From: Paenibacillus sp. yr247
GTDB taxonomy: Bacteria; Bacillota; Bacilli; Paenibacillales; NBRC-103111
Direction: 5' to 3'
Assembly: GCF_900103825.1 (NCBI RefSeq)
Contig: NZ_FNIF01000005.1
Span: forward strand, 214,234 to 278,233
DNA length: 64,000 nucleotides
The translations under genes and the position numbers were made by a program. Positions within the stretch are counted from its first letter, which is position 1. Every line of letters starts with the position of its first letter. Of this stretch, positions 52,063 to 60,552 are shown piece after piece. The notes under the pieces are model-generated. The model ran no database searches and was not told the DNA's origin. It saw only the letters and a program-made list of their open reading frames with translations.

Positions 52063-52689
52063 TCATTCTTTAGATCCATCACTAACATCTTCAAGGGTAA
52101 TCTGTTTCTGATCCCCGCCTAATCGGTCAAATAATAAACGTGTCTCTTCTTCAAGATCGAAATTCCCTTGGAAACTCGCAGAATCCGGCAGCTCTTGAAT
52201 CGAACTTAGCCCAAAATATTCAAGAAATTGTTTGGAGGTTCCGTACAATATAGGTCTTCCAACCGCTTCGGCGCGTCCGACCTCCGTAATCAAGTCTTTA
52301 CCTGTTAAGGTAGCAAGGGCCCTATCGCATTTCACGCCGCGGATTTCTTCAATTTCTACTCTTGTAATTGGCTGTTTATAAGCAACGATGGATAACGTTT
52401 CTAACGCAGCTTGCGATAGTGATGAACGCGAAGGGGTATAAGCGAGCCGTTCAAAGTAGGGTGCATGCTCAGCCAAGGTCGTTAACTGATAAGCTCCTGC
52501 CACTTCGACAATCTGAACTCCTCGCCCCTTCCGTTTGAATTCGGTCCTCATATCTTTAAGGAGATCACGAACCAAATACAGATCAAGCTCCATAACCTCA
52601 GCTAACTGTTTGGCATCCAAACCTTCGTCACCGGAGGCAAAGAGCAGTCCTTCAATAATTGATTTCATCTGTGGGAAATTGAGTGTCAA
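52063..52689 (-). CDS. scpB: segregation and condensation protein ScpB
   Basis: Winged-helix partner of the SMC-ScpA condensin. The TTG start at 52689 with GGAGG 9 nt upstream gives 208 residues, beginning TLNFPQMKSIIEGLLFASGDEG. ALETLSIVAYKQPITRVEIEEIRGV and GRPILYGTSKQFLEYFGL are the ScpB core. Its start overlaps scpA by about 38 bases. Confidence 0.95.
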   Translation of the reverse strand: MTLNFPQMKSIIEGLLFASGDEGLDAKQLAEVMELDLYLVRDLLKDMRTEFKRKGRGVQIVEVAGAYQLTTLAEHAPYFERLAYTPSRSSLSQAALETLSIVAYKQPITRVEIEEIRGVKCDRALATLTGKDLITEVGRAEAVGRPILYGTSKQFLEYFGLSSIQELPDSASFQGNFDLEEETRLLFDRLGGDQKQITLEDVSDGSKE

Positions 52690-53443
52690 TGTTAGAAACC
52701 TCCTCTTTAGCTTGGATGACGATGTCTTCAAATAGTTGGTATTGATAACAGACGACTTTTTTCATTTTCATTAATTCGAGAATTGCTAAGAAAGTGACAA
52801 CAATTTCTTCCCGTGTCATTTCGTAATCAAATAGTTTTGAGAAAAGCAGCTTACCGCCTTTAACTTTAAGTAAATCGATGACCTCTCTAATGCGGTCTTT
52901 AACGGAAATTTCATCTCTGCGAATTCTCGTAATCACATTCCGATTAGCCAGCTTACGTAGTGTTCGTTGAAAGGCAAAAAGCAGATCGGCAACGTCAAGT
53001 CCTTCAACAGGGTTCTCTTGGATGTGAGGAAGGAATGAAGTCAAATCCTCCGGTTCGCGCGTATAGACCAAACTGCGCTCTACCTCTTTATCCCTTAGCA
53101 TGTCGGCAATTGACTTATACTTCCGGTATTCAATCAGTTTTGCAACAAGTTCTGCACGAGGATCAAGCTCGTCGTCCATATCGTCAAAATATTCATCAAA
53201 TTCAATAACAGGAGGCTTAGGCAATAACATCTTGCTCTTAATAGAGAGAAGCGTTGCTGCCATCACAAGAAATTCACTCGTGATATCCAGCTCCAACTCA
53301 TGCATAGCTTGTACATAACCTAAGTATTGATCTGTAATTTCTTTGATTGGAATATTATAAATGTCGAGTTCATTTTTATCGATAAGATGAAGCAATAGAT
53401 CAAGGGGGCCTTCAAAAGCTTCTAACTTATATGTTACTTTCAT
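52652..53443 (-). CDS. scpA: segregation and condensation protein ScpA
   Basis: Kleisin subunit bridging SMC heads. 263 residues with the start YKLEAFEGPLDLLLHLI, the linker LDITSEFLVMAATLLSIKSKMLLP, and a C-terminal winged helix with VVTFLAILELMKMKKV. GGGGG lies before the ATG. It overlaps scpB. Confidence 0.96.
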   Translation of the reverse strand: MKVTYKLEAFEGPLDLLLHLIDKNELDIYNIPIKEITDQYLGYVQAMHELELDITSEFLVMAATLLSIKSKMLLPKPPVIEFDEYFDDMDDELDPRAELVAKLIEYRKYKSIADMLRDKEVERSLVYTREPEDLTSFLPHIQENPVEGLDVADLLFAFQRTLRKLANRNVITRIRRDEISVKDRIREVIDLLKVKGGKLLFSKLFDYEMTREEIVVTFLAILELMKMKKVVCYQYQLFEDIVIQAKEEVSNIDTQFPTDEINY

Positions 53444-53458
53444 TCATTTTCCCCCTTG

Positions 53459-54100
53459 TCATAGTGAAAATATATTCATAACAAACTGCGCGGCAAGCGG
53501 ATATATATGTTCGAGCGCCCATTGACCAGTTGGTGTAATCATTAGAACAATAACTAGAATAAGTGCATAGAGTTGATTGCGTCCAAACCATCCTTGCTTT
53601 CTTGCGGGAACAAGCCCTTTTAGAATATACCAACCGTCCAGCGGGTAAAGGGGTAACATATGTATGATAAAAATCATTAAGTTGACAATGACGCAGTACT
53701 GCAAATAGACTCGCCATTGTTCCACGGTCATCGACTCCGCTGTTTCTCCAACCAAAGCCGGAAGAAAGAAATAGAGCCACCAGAAGAATAAAGCGAGCAG
53801 CATATTTGTAAAAGGACCCGCTAAATATACTAGTGTATTTGATAGCCTAGGCCTTTTTTTAAAGTGAAAAGCCTCTATCGGCATTTTCTTCGACCAGCCA
53901 TAAGGCCCAAAAATGATCATAGCCAACCCCAAGGCATCTAAATGTGCCAAGGGGTTTAGCGATAACCGTTTGCTTTCCTGAGCTGTTCGATCTCCGAGTA
54001 GCCAAGCGACACCCGCATGCGCCGCGTCGTGCAGCGTCATTGCGATCAGAAAAGCGAACAACCTGGGCAGCAATGTTTCCAGATGATAATAAGAAAGCAT
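53459..54100 (-). CDS. site-2-protease-like M50 membrane protein with HDAAH in place of HExxH
   Basis: 213 residues, about six membrane helices, YwhC-like. The zinc motif is TLHDAAHAGVAW: the two histidines are kept but the catalytic Glu of HExxH is Asp. The second site PLYPLDGW keeps the metal Asp of LDG. LAGPFTNMLLALFFWW is the usual M50 loop. Start overlaps the ribH stop (TAATG). Whether it is an active protease is uncertain. Confidence 0.82.
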   Translation of the reverse strand: MLSYYHLETLLPRLFAFLIAMTLHDAAHAGVAWLLGDRTAQESKRLSLNPLAHLDALGLAMIIFGPYGWSKKMPIEAFHFKKRPRLSNTLVYLAGPFTNMLLALFFWWLYFFLPALVGETAESMTVEQWRVYLQYCVIVNLMIFIIHMLPLYPLDGWYILKGLVPARKQGWFGRNQLYALILVIVLMITPTGQWALEHIYPLAAQFVMNIFSL

Positions 54101-54570
54101 TAGGAAGTGAATTGCTTCGTCAAATTAGCCATTTCAATTGCCGTTACGGCAGCTTCCCAGCCTTTATTTCCAGCTTTCGTACCCGCACGTTCTACAGCTT
54201 GCTCGATAGAATCTGTTGTCAGAACACCGAAGATTGTAGGTATGCCCGTTTTCAAGTTAATGGCAGATACACCTTTGGCAACTTCACTGCACACATAATC
54301 AAAGTGAGGAGTTGATCCTCGAATAACAGCACCAAGTGTTATGACAGCATCGTATTTCCCGCTTTCAGCCATTTTTTGAGCAATAAGTGGAAGTTCAAAT
54401 GCGCCAGGCACCCATGCAATATCAATTTCATTTTCTTGAACGCCGTGACGTTTCAAAGCGTCCTGTGCTCCGCCCAATAGTTTTGATGTAATAAATTCAT
54501 TGAATCGACCTACAACGATACCATATTTCAAGCTTTGCGAGATTAAATGTCCTTCAAAAATGTTTGCCAT
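54100..54570 (-). CDS. ribH: 6,7-dimethyl-8-ribityllumazine synthase
   Basis: Condenses the ribityl pyrimidine with DHBP to lumazine. 156 residues from [19 protein letters not shown] at 54570 with GGGAG 9 nt upstream. Motifs [25 protein letters not shown] and [15 protein letters not shown] (catalytic His). Last gene of the riboflavin operon. Confidence 0.97.
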   Translation of the reverse strand: MANIFEGHLISQSLKYGIVVGRFNEFITSKLLGGAQDALKRHGVQENEIDIAWVPGAFELPLIAQKMAESGKYDAVITLGAVIRGSTPHFDYVCSEVAKGVSAINLKTGIPTIFGVLTTDSIEQAVERAGTKAGNKGWEAAVTAIEMANLTKQFTS

Positions 54571-54621
54571 GATAAGTTTCTCCCTTTCTCTATTGAACAC
54601 GTTTTTTTTGGAATGATTAAA

Positions 54622-55848
54622 TTAAATGCCGCTGCCGGAGTCATGGAATCTTAGCATATGCCCAAGCTTTGACTGTTTCGTTTGTAAATAACTGAGGTTA
54701 TCTATCTTACTCTCCATTTGAATCGGAACTCGCTCAACGACCTCAAGACCATAACCTTCTAGACCTCTTATTTTGCGTGGGTTATTCGTTAAAAGACGAA
54801 GCTGTGTGATGCCAAGATCTTTCAGTATTTGCGCGCCAATCCCGTAATCCCGAAGATCTGGAGCAAATCCAAGCTTAATATTCGCTTCTACCGTGTCTAA
54901 TCCCTGCTCTTGTAAGGCGTAGGCCTTCAATTTATTGATTAAACCGATTCCGCGACCTTCCTGTCGCATATATAATAATACACCATTGCCCTCTTCATCA
55001 ATCTGTTTTAATGCCGCGTCCAGTTGTGGACCGCAATCGCAACGATGGGAATGGAAGACATCCCCTGTCAAGCACTCGGAATGCACGCGTACCAACGTTG
55101 GCTTAGAAGGGTCTATAGAACCTTTTATAAGAGCAACGTGTTCTTTGTTATCAATTTGGTTCGTGTAAGCAATGGCTTTGAAGATACCAAAATCAGTTGG
55201 AAGCTTAATTTCAACCTCACGTTCAACTAATTTTTCCCGTTGATTCCGGAATTGGATTAAGTCCTGTATCGTGATAATACGCAGATCATGTTTCGATGCA
55301 ATCTCCATCAAGTCAGGTACACGCGCCATCGTCCCGTCTTCCTTAATGACTTCGCAAATGACCGCTGCTGGATAAGATCCGCACAGGATAGCCAAATCAA
55401 CTGCAGCTTCTGTATGACCAGCTCTGCGGAGTACGCCGCCCTTTTTTGCAATTAAAGGGAAAATATGACCCGGTCTACGTAAATCCTGCGGTCTAGCTGT
55501 CGGATCAATCAAACCCATAATCGTTCTTGAACGCTCATGCGCAGATATTCCCGTACTTGTATCTGCATGGTCAACAGAAACTGTAAACGCTGTTCCGTGA
55601 TAATCCGTATTCCGGGCAACCATGGGAGGGAGCTCAAGTTCTTGTGCACGTTCTTCCGTAATCGGCGCACATACGAGTCCGCGTCCTTCCTTGATCATGA
55701 AATTAATGACTTCCGGCGTTGTTTTATCGGCAAGTGCGATAAAATCCCCTTCGTTCTCACGATCTTCATCATCCACAACAATAATAACTTTACCTAACAT
55801 AAGATCCTGAAGTGCTTCTTCAATTTTGTTGAAGTTTATTTGTGTCAT
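54622..55848 (-). CDS. ribBA: bifunctional DHBP synthase / GTP cyclohydrolase II (RibBA)
   Basis: Supplies both riboflavin precursors. It has 408 residues from [13 protein letters not shown] at 55848 with AGGAG 8 nt upstream. N-terminal DHBP synthase (to about 200): [24 protein letters not shown] and [10 protein letters not shown]-terminal cyclohydrolase [17 protein letters not shown] (three zinc Cys) and [10 protein letters not shown] hairpin repeat precedes its Shine-Dalgarno. Confidence 0.98.
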   Translation of the reverse strand: MTQINFNKIEEALQDLMLGKVIIVVDDEDRENEGDFIALADKTTPEVINFMIKEGRGLVCAPITEERAQELELPPMVARNTDYHGTAFTVSVDHADTSTGISAHERSRTIMGLIDPTARPQDLRRPGHIFPLIAKKGGVLRRAGHTEAAVDLAILCGSYPAAVICEVIKEDGTMARVPDLMEIASKHDLRIITIQDLIQFRNQREKLVEREVEIKLPTDFGIFKAIAYTNQIDNKEHVALIKGSIDPSKPTLVRVHSECLTGDVFHSHRCDCGPQLDAALKQIDEEGNGVLLYMRQEGRGIGLINKLKAYALQEQGLDTVEANIKLGFAPDLRDYGIGAQILKDLGITQLRLLTNNPRKIRGLEGYGLEVVERVPIQMESKIDNLSYLQTKQSKLGHMLRFHDSGSGI

Positions 55849-55858
55849 ATTCACCTCT

Positions 55859-55917
55859 CCTAAGAGTTTTGCTTAAGCTTTGAGTTTGCATAAGCAAAAC
55901 TGACTTCGTGATGTTTA
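55859..55917 (-). repeat. extended copy of the pre-SD hairpin repeat before ribBA
   Basis: Minus strand: AGTTTTGCTTA pairs with TAAGCAAAACT (11 bp) around a 15-nt loop that looks like a partial second copy. CTTAGGAG (Shine-Dalgarno) follows. It touches the ribE stop codon on the other side. Confidence 0.8.
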
Positions 55918-56586
55918 CATAAAGCCATTATCGGCTAGAAAGCTTGCGGTTAGCGTACTTTGCTTTTTCCCGTTACCATTCGAAGATTCGGAAGGACCGA
56001 AATTTAGTAACCGCTCCATATATTTCCCTAGTACGTCACATTCCATGTTGATCGTATCCCCGGGTTTTTTATCATGCAAGACCGTTTGGGCAAGTGTATG
56101 CGGGATAATGGAAACCGCCACTTCACGCTCATTGACATCAACAACGGTAAGGCTTATGCCATCAATTGTGATAGAACCGCCTGAAATGATATATCTGAAA
56201 ATATGCTTATTCTCCGGTTCGAACCGGTAAACGACCGCATTTTCTTCGGGTATGCGGGAAAGTATCGTTGCCGTTGCATCCACATGTCCTTGAACAATAT
56301 GCCCGCCGAACCGACCATTCGCCGACATCGCCCGCTCCAAATTCACACGTGCACCGGCTTGCAGCTTGCGAAGATTCGTCTTGCGGTACGTTTCTGGCAT
56401 AACATCTACGGAGAATGAATCACTATCAAAGGCAATGACAGTCAAGCAAACACCATTCACAGCAATGCTATCACCGAGATGGACATCTTCGAGAATTTTC
56501 TTAGCGCCAATCGTTAACACCATGGCTTGCCCTTGACTATGAATGCGGCGCATGTGGCCGATTTCTTCAATAATGCCGGTAAACAT
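55915..56586 (-). CDS. ribE: riboflavin synthase alpha chain
   Basis: Dismutates two lumazines to riboflavin. 223 residues with two similar barrels: MFTGIIEEIGHM, VNGVCLTVIAF, then GHVDATATILS, IDGISLTVVDV and IPHTLAQTVL. The ATG at 56586 is 16 bases after ribD. Third-party features: none odd except a short Asn/Gly/Lys-rich tail. Confidence 0.96.
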   Translation of the reverse strand: MFTGIIEEIGHMRRIHSQGQAMVLTIGAKKILEDVHLGDSIAVNGVCLTVIAFDSDSFSVDVMPETYRKTNLRKLQAGARVNLERAMSANGRFGGHIVQGHVDATATILSRIPEENAVVYRFEPENKHIFRYIISGGSITIDGISLTVVDVNEREVAVSIIPHTLAQTVLHDKKPGDTINMECDVLGKYMERLLNFGPSESSNGNGKKQSTLTASFLADNGFM

Positions 56587-56602
56587 GGCGGCCCTCCATT
56601 CG

Positions 56603-57712
56603 TTAGCTCTTATAGATCGGATAGCCGGTTAGGCAAATATCCGGTCCGAACTGCTCGACCTTCACCCGGTCGAGCGTAATTGCATCATCCATCTTCGCGA
56701 AGCCCTCGAAGCTGATGTTCACAGGTGCTGCACTGCCGCCGCCGATAATTTTCGGCGCAAACATCAGCACCAGCTTGTCTAACAGGCGCCGCTCCAGCAT
56801 GGCGCCGCTTAGCTTGCCTCCACCCTCCAGGAGGATGGAGCCGATTTCGCGCTCGCCGAGCTGCCGCATGGCGAGCGTCAGGTCCACCTGCGGGCCGTCC
56901 CCGCAGGTGAGGACTGTGATGCCGCGTGCTTCCAGCGCGGCACGCCGCTCTGTCGGCGCCTGTCCGCTCGCGAGCAGGATCGTCGGTTGACGATCCTGCT
57001 CCGTGAACACCCGGGCGCTCAGCGGGATTCGCAGCTGCGAGTCCGCGACGATCCGCACCGGCTGCACAGCCGGTACGTCACCTCGCGCGCTCAGCAGCGG
57101 GTCGTCGGCGATGACCGTGTCAACGCCGACCATGATACCCTGGTGCCGATGGCGCAGGGTATGGACAAAGTCGCGCGACGCAGGCGATGTGATCCATTTG
57201 CTGTCGCCGGTTTTCGAGGCGATGCGGCCGTCCAGCGTACTCGCGGTCTTCATCGTCACGAATGGCATGCGCGTGACGATGTATTTGTTGAACGCCTCGT
57301 TCATAGCAGAGGCCTCCTCCCCGAGCAGCCCGACGCTAACCTTGATCCCTTGAGCACGCAGCTTGACGATGCCTGTACCCGCAACCTGCGGGTTGGGGTC
57401 GGTTCCGGCAATGACAACACGTGTCACCCCGGCTTCAATGAGACGGTCGCTGCAAGGCGGGGTCTTGCCGAAGTGACTGCACGGCTCAAGCGTCACATAT
57501 GCCGTACTTCCTTTAGCTTCCTCGCCTGCCATTTGCAAGGCGAGAACTTCGGCATGCCCATGTCCGCGCTTCAAGTGCGCCCCCATCCCTACGATGCGTC
57601 CATCCTTCACGAGGACACACCCTACAACAGGATTAATCCCTGTCTGGCCAAGAGCACTTTCAGCCATTTGCAGAGCGAGCCTCATGTAAGCTTCGTCATT
57701 CAATACATGCAC
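56603..57712 (-). CDS. ribD: bifunctional riboflavin deaminase-reductase RibD
   Basis: Deaminates and then reduces the pyrimidine precursor. Start GTG at 57712 (VHVLNDEAYMRLAL) with GGGCGG upstream gives 369 residues; B. subtilis RibG has 361. Deaminase motif HAEVLAL with PCSHFGKTPPCS (zinc); reductase part with LDGRIASKTGDSKWIT and LLEGGGKL. The 3' two thirds (56.62-57.45 kb) are strongly G+C-rich (44 of 60 bases at 56881-56940). First gene of the riboswitch-controlled operon. Confidence 0.95.
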   Translation of the reverse strand: MHVLNDEAYMRLALQMAESALGQTGINPVVGCVLVKDGRIVGMGAHLKRGHGHAEVLALQMAGEEAKGSTAYVTLEPCSHFGKTPPCSDRLIEAGVTRVVIAGTDPNPQVAGTGIVKLRAQGIKVSVGLLGEEASAMNEAFNKYIVTRMPFVTMKTASTLDGRIASKTGDSKWITSPASRDFVHTLRHRHQGIMVGVDTVIADDPLLSARGDVPAVQPVRIVADSQLRIPLSARVFTEQDRQPTILLASGQAPTERRAALEARGITVLTCGDGPQVDLTLAMRQLGEREIGSILLEGGGKLSGAMLERRLLDKLVLMFAPKIIGGGSAAPVNISFEGFAKMDDAITLDRVKVEQFGPDICLTGYPIYKS

Positions 57713-57747
57713 AATGTTCACCGCCCTTCCACTCGAAATTCGAATGC

Positions 57748-57779
57748 AAAAAGGCCCCTCCGTGTATCGGATAGGGGCC
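57748..57779 (-). terminator. FMN-riboswitch terminator before ribD
   Basis: Minus strand: GGCCCCT-AT-CCG pairing with CGG-AGGGGCC, 5-nt loop, TTTTT. It stands about 35 bases before the ribD start and is the expression platform of the riboswitch. Confidence 0.9.
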
Positions 57780-57942
57780 AGAGATTGTTTAGATAACACG
57801 AAGAAGCTTCATCCATACCTACTTGCCACATTTTTGATCAAATCAAACAACAACGACGTATCTGCTTCGAAAAACAGACCTGCCGAATTTTTGTTTACGT
57901 GAAAAAATGAACAAGCATGCATAGCGAATATCAAGGTTCGCG

Positions 57943-58123
57943 TTTTCCTTCTCCCATCCAGACTATACTGTCGGTCCCGGAATTACACCGGATCAGCCGT
58001 AGCGAAGCTGCGTCAAGTACCGCTAGCTTCAAAACGGGTCACGGACTTATCGAAAACATGTATAAAGAACATGCCGTCGAATCACCGCCGGTGTGGAATT
58101 TCACCACGCCCCGAAGGTTTTGC
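57943..58123 (-). promoter_or_regulatory. FMN riboswitch (RFN element) of the rib operon
   Basis: Conserved RFN blocks on the minus strand: CTTCGGGGC near 58118-58110, GTGGTGAAATTCC, ACCGGCGGTGAT, AGTCCGTGACC, CCGGTGTAATTCCGG and ATAGTCTGGATGGGAGAAGG at the 3' end near 57960-57945. The aptamer is full length with a variable hairpin in the middle. FMN binding should favour the terminator. Confidence 0.97.
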
Positions 58124-58387
58124 ATACATATGAAAGTAACTAACAACTAAGAACTAGCTAATAATTACTTTGATAATGAAAAATTTATCACTCACACATC
58201 GAAAAAGCAAGGGCTTTTTTAGCTTAAGATTTAACATTGACTTGGCCTAAGCAGACTCAACGCGTTTCCGACCCAGACTTTTCGCGCAATATAGTCGCTA
58301 ATCTGTTTGCGCAACAAGTGTTAACTCGTCAAATTTAGAATGTAAATGTTATATGGCCAAAACAATTGCTTTGTATATGCCTATCAC
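58124..58387 (-). other. intergenic stretch upstream of the riboswitch
   Basis: A+T-rich stretch between the riboswitch 5' end and the ppiB terminator. It should hold the rib promoter, but no clear -35/-10 pair was fixed. A short inverted repeat AAAAGC / GCTTTT lies near 58204-58219. No coding frame of note. Confidence 0.5.
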
Positions 58388-58427
58388 AAAAAAAAGAATC
58401 CGTTGATTAGAAATCAACCGATTCTTT
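58388..58427 (-). terminator. terminator after ppiB
   Basis: Minus strand: AAAGAATC-(G)-GTTGATT pairing with AATCAAC-(G)-GATTCTTT, short loop, then T-tract. Confidence 0.88.
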
Positions 58428-58441
58428 CCTTCATTCACCAA

Positions 58442-58873
58442 TTAAACTTCAACAACTTCAACTTTCTCCATTACATCTTTGCCTTTGAAAGCATCGACTA
58501 ACTCCATACCTTTGGTTACTTTACCGAAAACAGTATGTTGTCCATCAAGGTGAGGTTGCGGTTGGTAAGCGATGTAGAACTGGCTTCCACCTGTATTTCT
58601 GCCTGCATGAGCCATAGCCAGAGAGCCGCGCTCATGTTTGTTTGGGTTGATTTCACAGTTAATTTGGTACCCTGGACCACCAGTTCCTGTACCAGTTGGA
58701 CAACCACCTTGTGCTACGAATCCTGGAATTACACGATGAAAATTAAGTCCGTTGTAGAAACCGGAGTTTGCTAATTTTTCAAAGTTGGCAACTGTGTTTG
58801 GCGCGTCTTTTTCGAAAAGATCGATAACGACTTCGCCGCCGCCAGCGAGTTTAATGTTTGCTTGTTTGGCCAT
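58442..58873 (-). CDS. ppiB: peptidyl-prolyl cis-trans isomerase, cyclophilin type
   Basis: Cytosolic prolyl isomerase. 143 residues with [13 protein letters not shown] (catalytic Arg, Phe), [14 protein letters not shown] (Gln-Phe) and [18 protein letters not shown] before the ATG. Monocistronic between the rib operon and lysA, as in B. subtilis. Confidence 0.96.
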   Translation of the reverse strand: MAKQANIKLAGGGEVVIDLFEKDAPNTVANFEKLANSGFYNGLNFHRVIPGFVAQGGCPTGTGTGGPGYQINCEINPNKHERGSLAMAHAGRNTGGSQFYIAYQPQPHLDGQHTVFGKVTKGMELVDAFKGKDVMEKVEVVEV

Positions 58874-59005
58874 GTGTGGTCCACTCCTTTAGACAATATG
58901 ATCTTATTTTACTATGAAAACTTCCATTTCACAAACAATGCTAAATATCCAACTCAATTGTTCCTTAAAATCGGCATTACAGGTTGGTTTGAAGGTATAA
59001 CAAGG

Positions 59006-59044
59006 CAAAGAAAGGAAACCCCGCGAAAATCTGAAGGTTTCCTT
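59006..59044 (-). terminator. terminator after lysA
   Basis: Minus strand: AAGGAAACC / GGTTTCCTT with a 15-nt loop, then TCTTT. Confidence 0.75.
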
Positions 59045-59060
59045 CTTTTATTTGATCCAA

Positions 59061-60392
59061 TTAAATGGTTTTGCTCACTTGTTTCATTCTTGCAGGCATA
59101 ATGTCGTTACCTACGATGTTATCGAAAGATTCACGTTTCACGACAAGATCAATTTGACCATCATTCACGAAGACAACGCCTGGACGACGAATACGGTTGT
59201 AATTGCTGGCCATAGCATAGTTATATGCCCCTGTACAAGACACAGCCAGAACGTCACCTGATCTCACTTTCGGCAGGTTCAGGTCCCAGATCAGCATATC
59301 TCCGCTCTCACAGCATTTGCCAGCAATTGATACTACCTCTTCCACTTGCTCTGTTGCACGGTTTGCGAGCATCGCCTCATAAACAGCCTCGTACAAAGCA
59401 GGTCGCGGGTTGTCAGTCATACCGCCATCTACGGATACGTATTTACGTACGCCTGGAATATCCTTTGTTGTACCTACAGTGTACAGGGTAGTACCCGCGT
59501 CACCAACGATGCTGCGACCCGGTTCAACCCAAATTTCAGGCATCGGATAATCGTTGCTGCCGAAGTTTTCTTTAACCGCATCTGTGATCGCTTTAACATA
59601 AACAGCAACCGGAAGTGGTGTATCTTTATCAACATAGCGAATTCCGAAACCGCCGCCAAGGTTAATGACCTTGAACGTTACGCCTGTTTCTTTTCGAACT
59701 TGAACCGCAAAGCCAGCCACTTTCTCGGCAGCAATGCGGAAGCCTTCGACTTCAAATATTTGGGAACCGATATGGGAATGTACCCCCAATAGTTCCAAGT
59801 TGTTCAACCCTGAAGCTTCTTGAATCGCGCGGAATGCCGAACCATTGCCCAAATCGAAGCCGAATTTGGAATCTGTTTGGCCTGTAGAAATATATTCATG
59901 CGTATGCGCCTCAACGCCCGGCGTAATACGAAGTAAAATGTTAACCTTTTGGCGTTTCTCACCTGCAATTGCATTCAACATTTGCAGCTCGATAAAGTTA
60001 TCAACAACGAAACAACCGATTTTTGCATCTATCGCCATTTCAATTTCATCCATTGTTTTGTTATTGCCGTGGAAATGAATACGGTCAGCTGGGAAGCCCG
60101 CTTGAAGAGCCGTATAAAGCTCGCCATCGGAAACAACATCAAGGGACATACCCTCTTCTTCTACTATGCGGCACATAGCCATAACGCAGAATGCTTTGCT
60201 GGCATAAGCTACTTGGAATTTTAAACCGGATGCTTTGAAAGCTTCTACGAATTCACGGCAGCGCTGGCGTACTAGAGCTTCGTCAAATACATATAAAGGA
60301 GTGCCGTACTCAGCAACTAACTTCGTTGCGTCGACACCACCGATTTCGAGGTGGCCTTGATCATTTATTTTACTTGTACCGTGTAAATACAT
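59061..60392 (-). CDS. lysA: diaminopimelate decarboxylase
   Basis: Last step of lysine synthesis: PLP-dependent decarboxylation of meso-diaminopimelate. 443 residues; PLP lysine in VAYASKAFC, HSHIGSQIF, GGGFGIRY, EPGRSIVGDAG and the C-terminal CCESGDML (substrate Cys). Follows the spoVA group as in B. subtilis, where lysA is next to spoVAF. Confidence 0.97.
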   Translation of the reverse strand: MYLHGTSKINDQGHLEIGGVDATKLVAEYGTPLYVFDEALVRQRCREFVEAFKASGLKFQVAYASKAFCVMAMCRIVEEEGMSLDVVSDGELYTALQAGFPADRIHFHGNNKTMDEIEMAIDAKIGCFVVDNFIELQMLNAIAGEKRQKVNILLRITPGVEAHTHEYISTGQTDSKFGFDLGNGSAFRAIQEASGLNNLELLGVHSHIGSQIFEVEGFRIAAEKVAGFAVQVRKETGVTFKVINLGGGFGIRYVDKDTPLPVAVYVKAITDAVKENFGSNDYPMPEIWVEPGRSIVGDAGTTLYTVGTTKDIPGVRKYVSVDGGMTDNPRPALYEAVYEAMLANRATEQVEEVVSIAGKCCESGDMLIWDLNLPKVRSGDVLAVSCTGAYNYAMASNYNRIRRPGVVFVNDGQIDLVVKRESFDNIVGNDIMPARMKQVSKTI

Positions 60393-60508
60393 AGCTTATT
60401 TTCCCTTCTTCCTGAACCTTCTTCTTGCCGTTTTCCGCGATTGCAATTAATGTGCATTACTATTTAAAGTACCATAGGAAAAGCGCTTTTGACAATACAC
60501 TTTTCGAC

Positions 60509-60550
60509 ATAAAAACAAAAAAGGACAGGAGGAATCCTTGCCCTTTTTTC
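60509..60550 (-). terminator. terminator after spoVAF
   Basis: Minus strand: A/G-rich arm AAAAAAGGGCA with CCTTTTTT on the other side, partial inner pairing, then T-rich tract. Confidence 0.65.
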
Positions 60551-60552
60551 TT

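Noticed and set aside
56987..57796. 269-codon open frame on the plus strand across ribD
   Set aside because: Antisense to ribD in its G+C-rich part, where stop codons are rare; rich in Arg/His with no domain; no ribosome-binding site.
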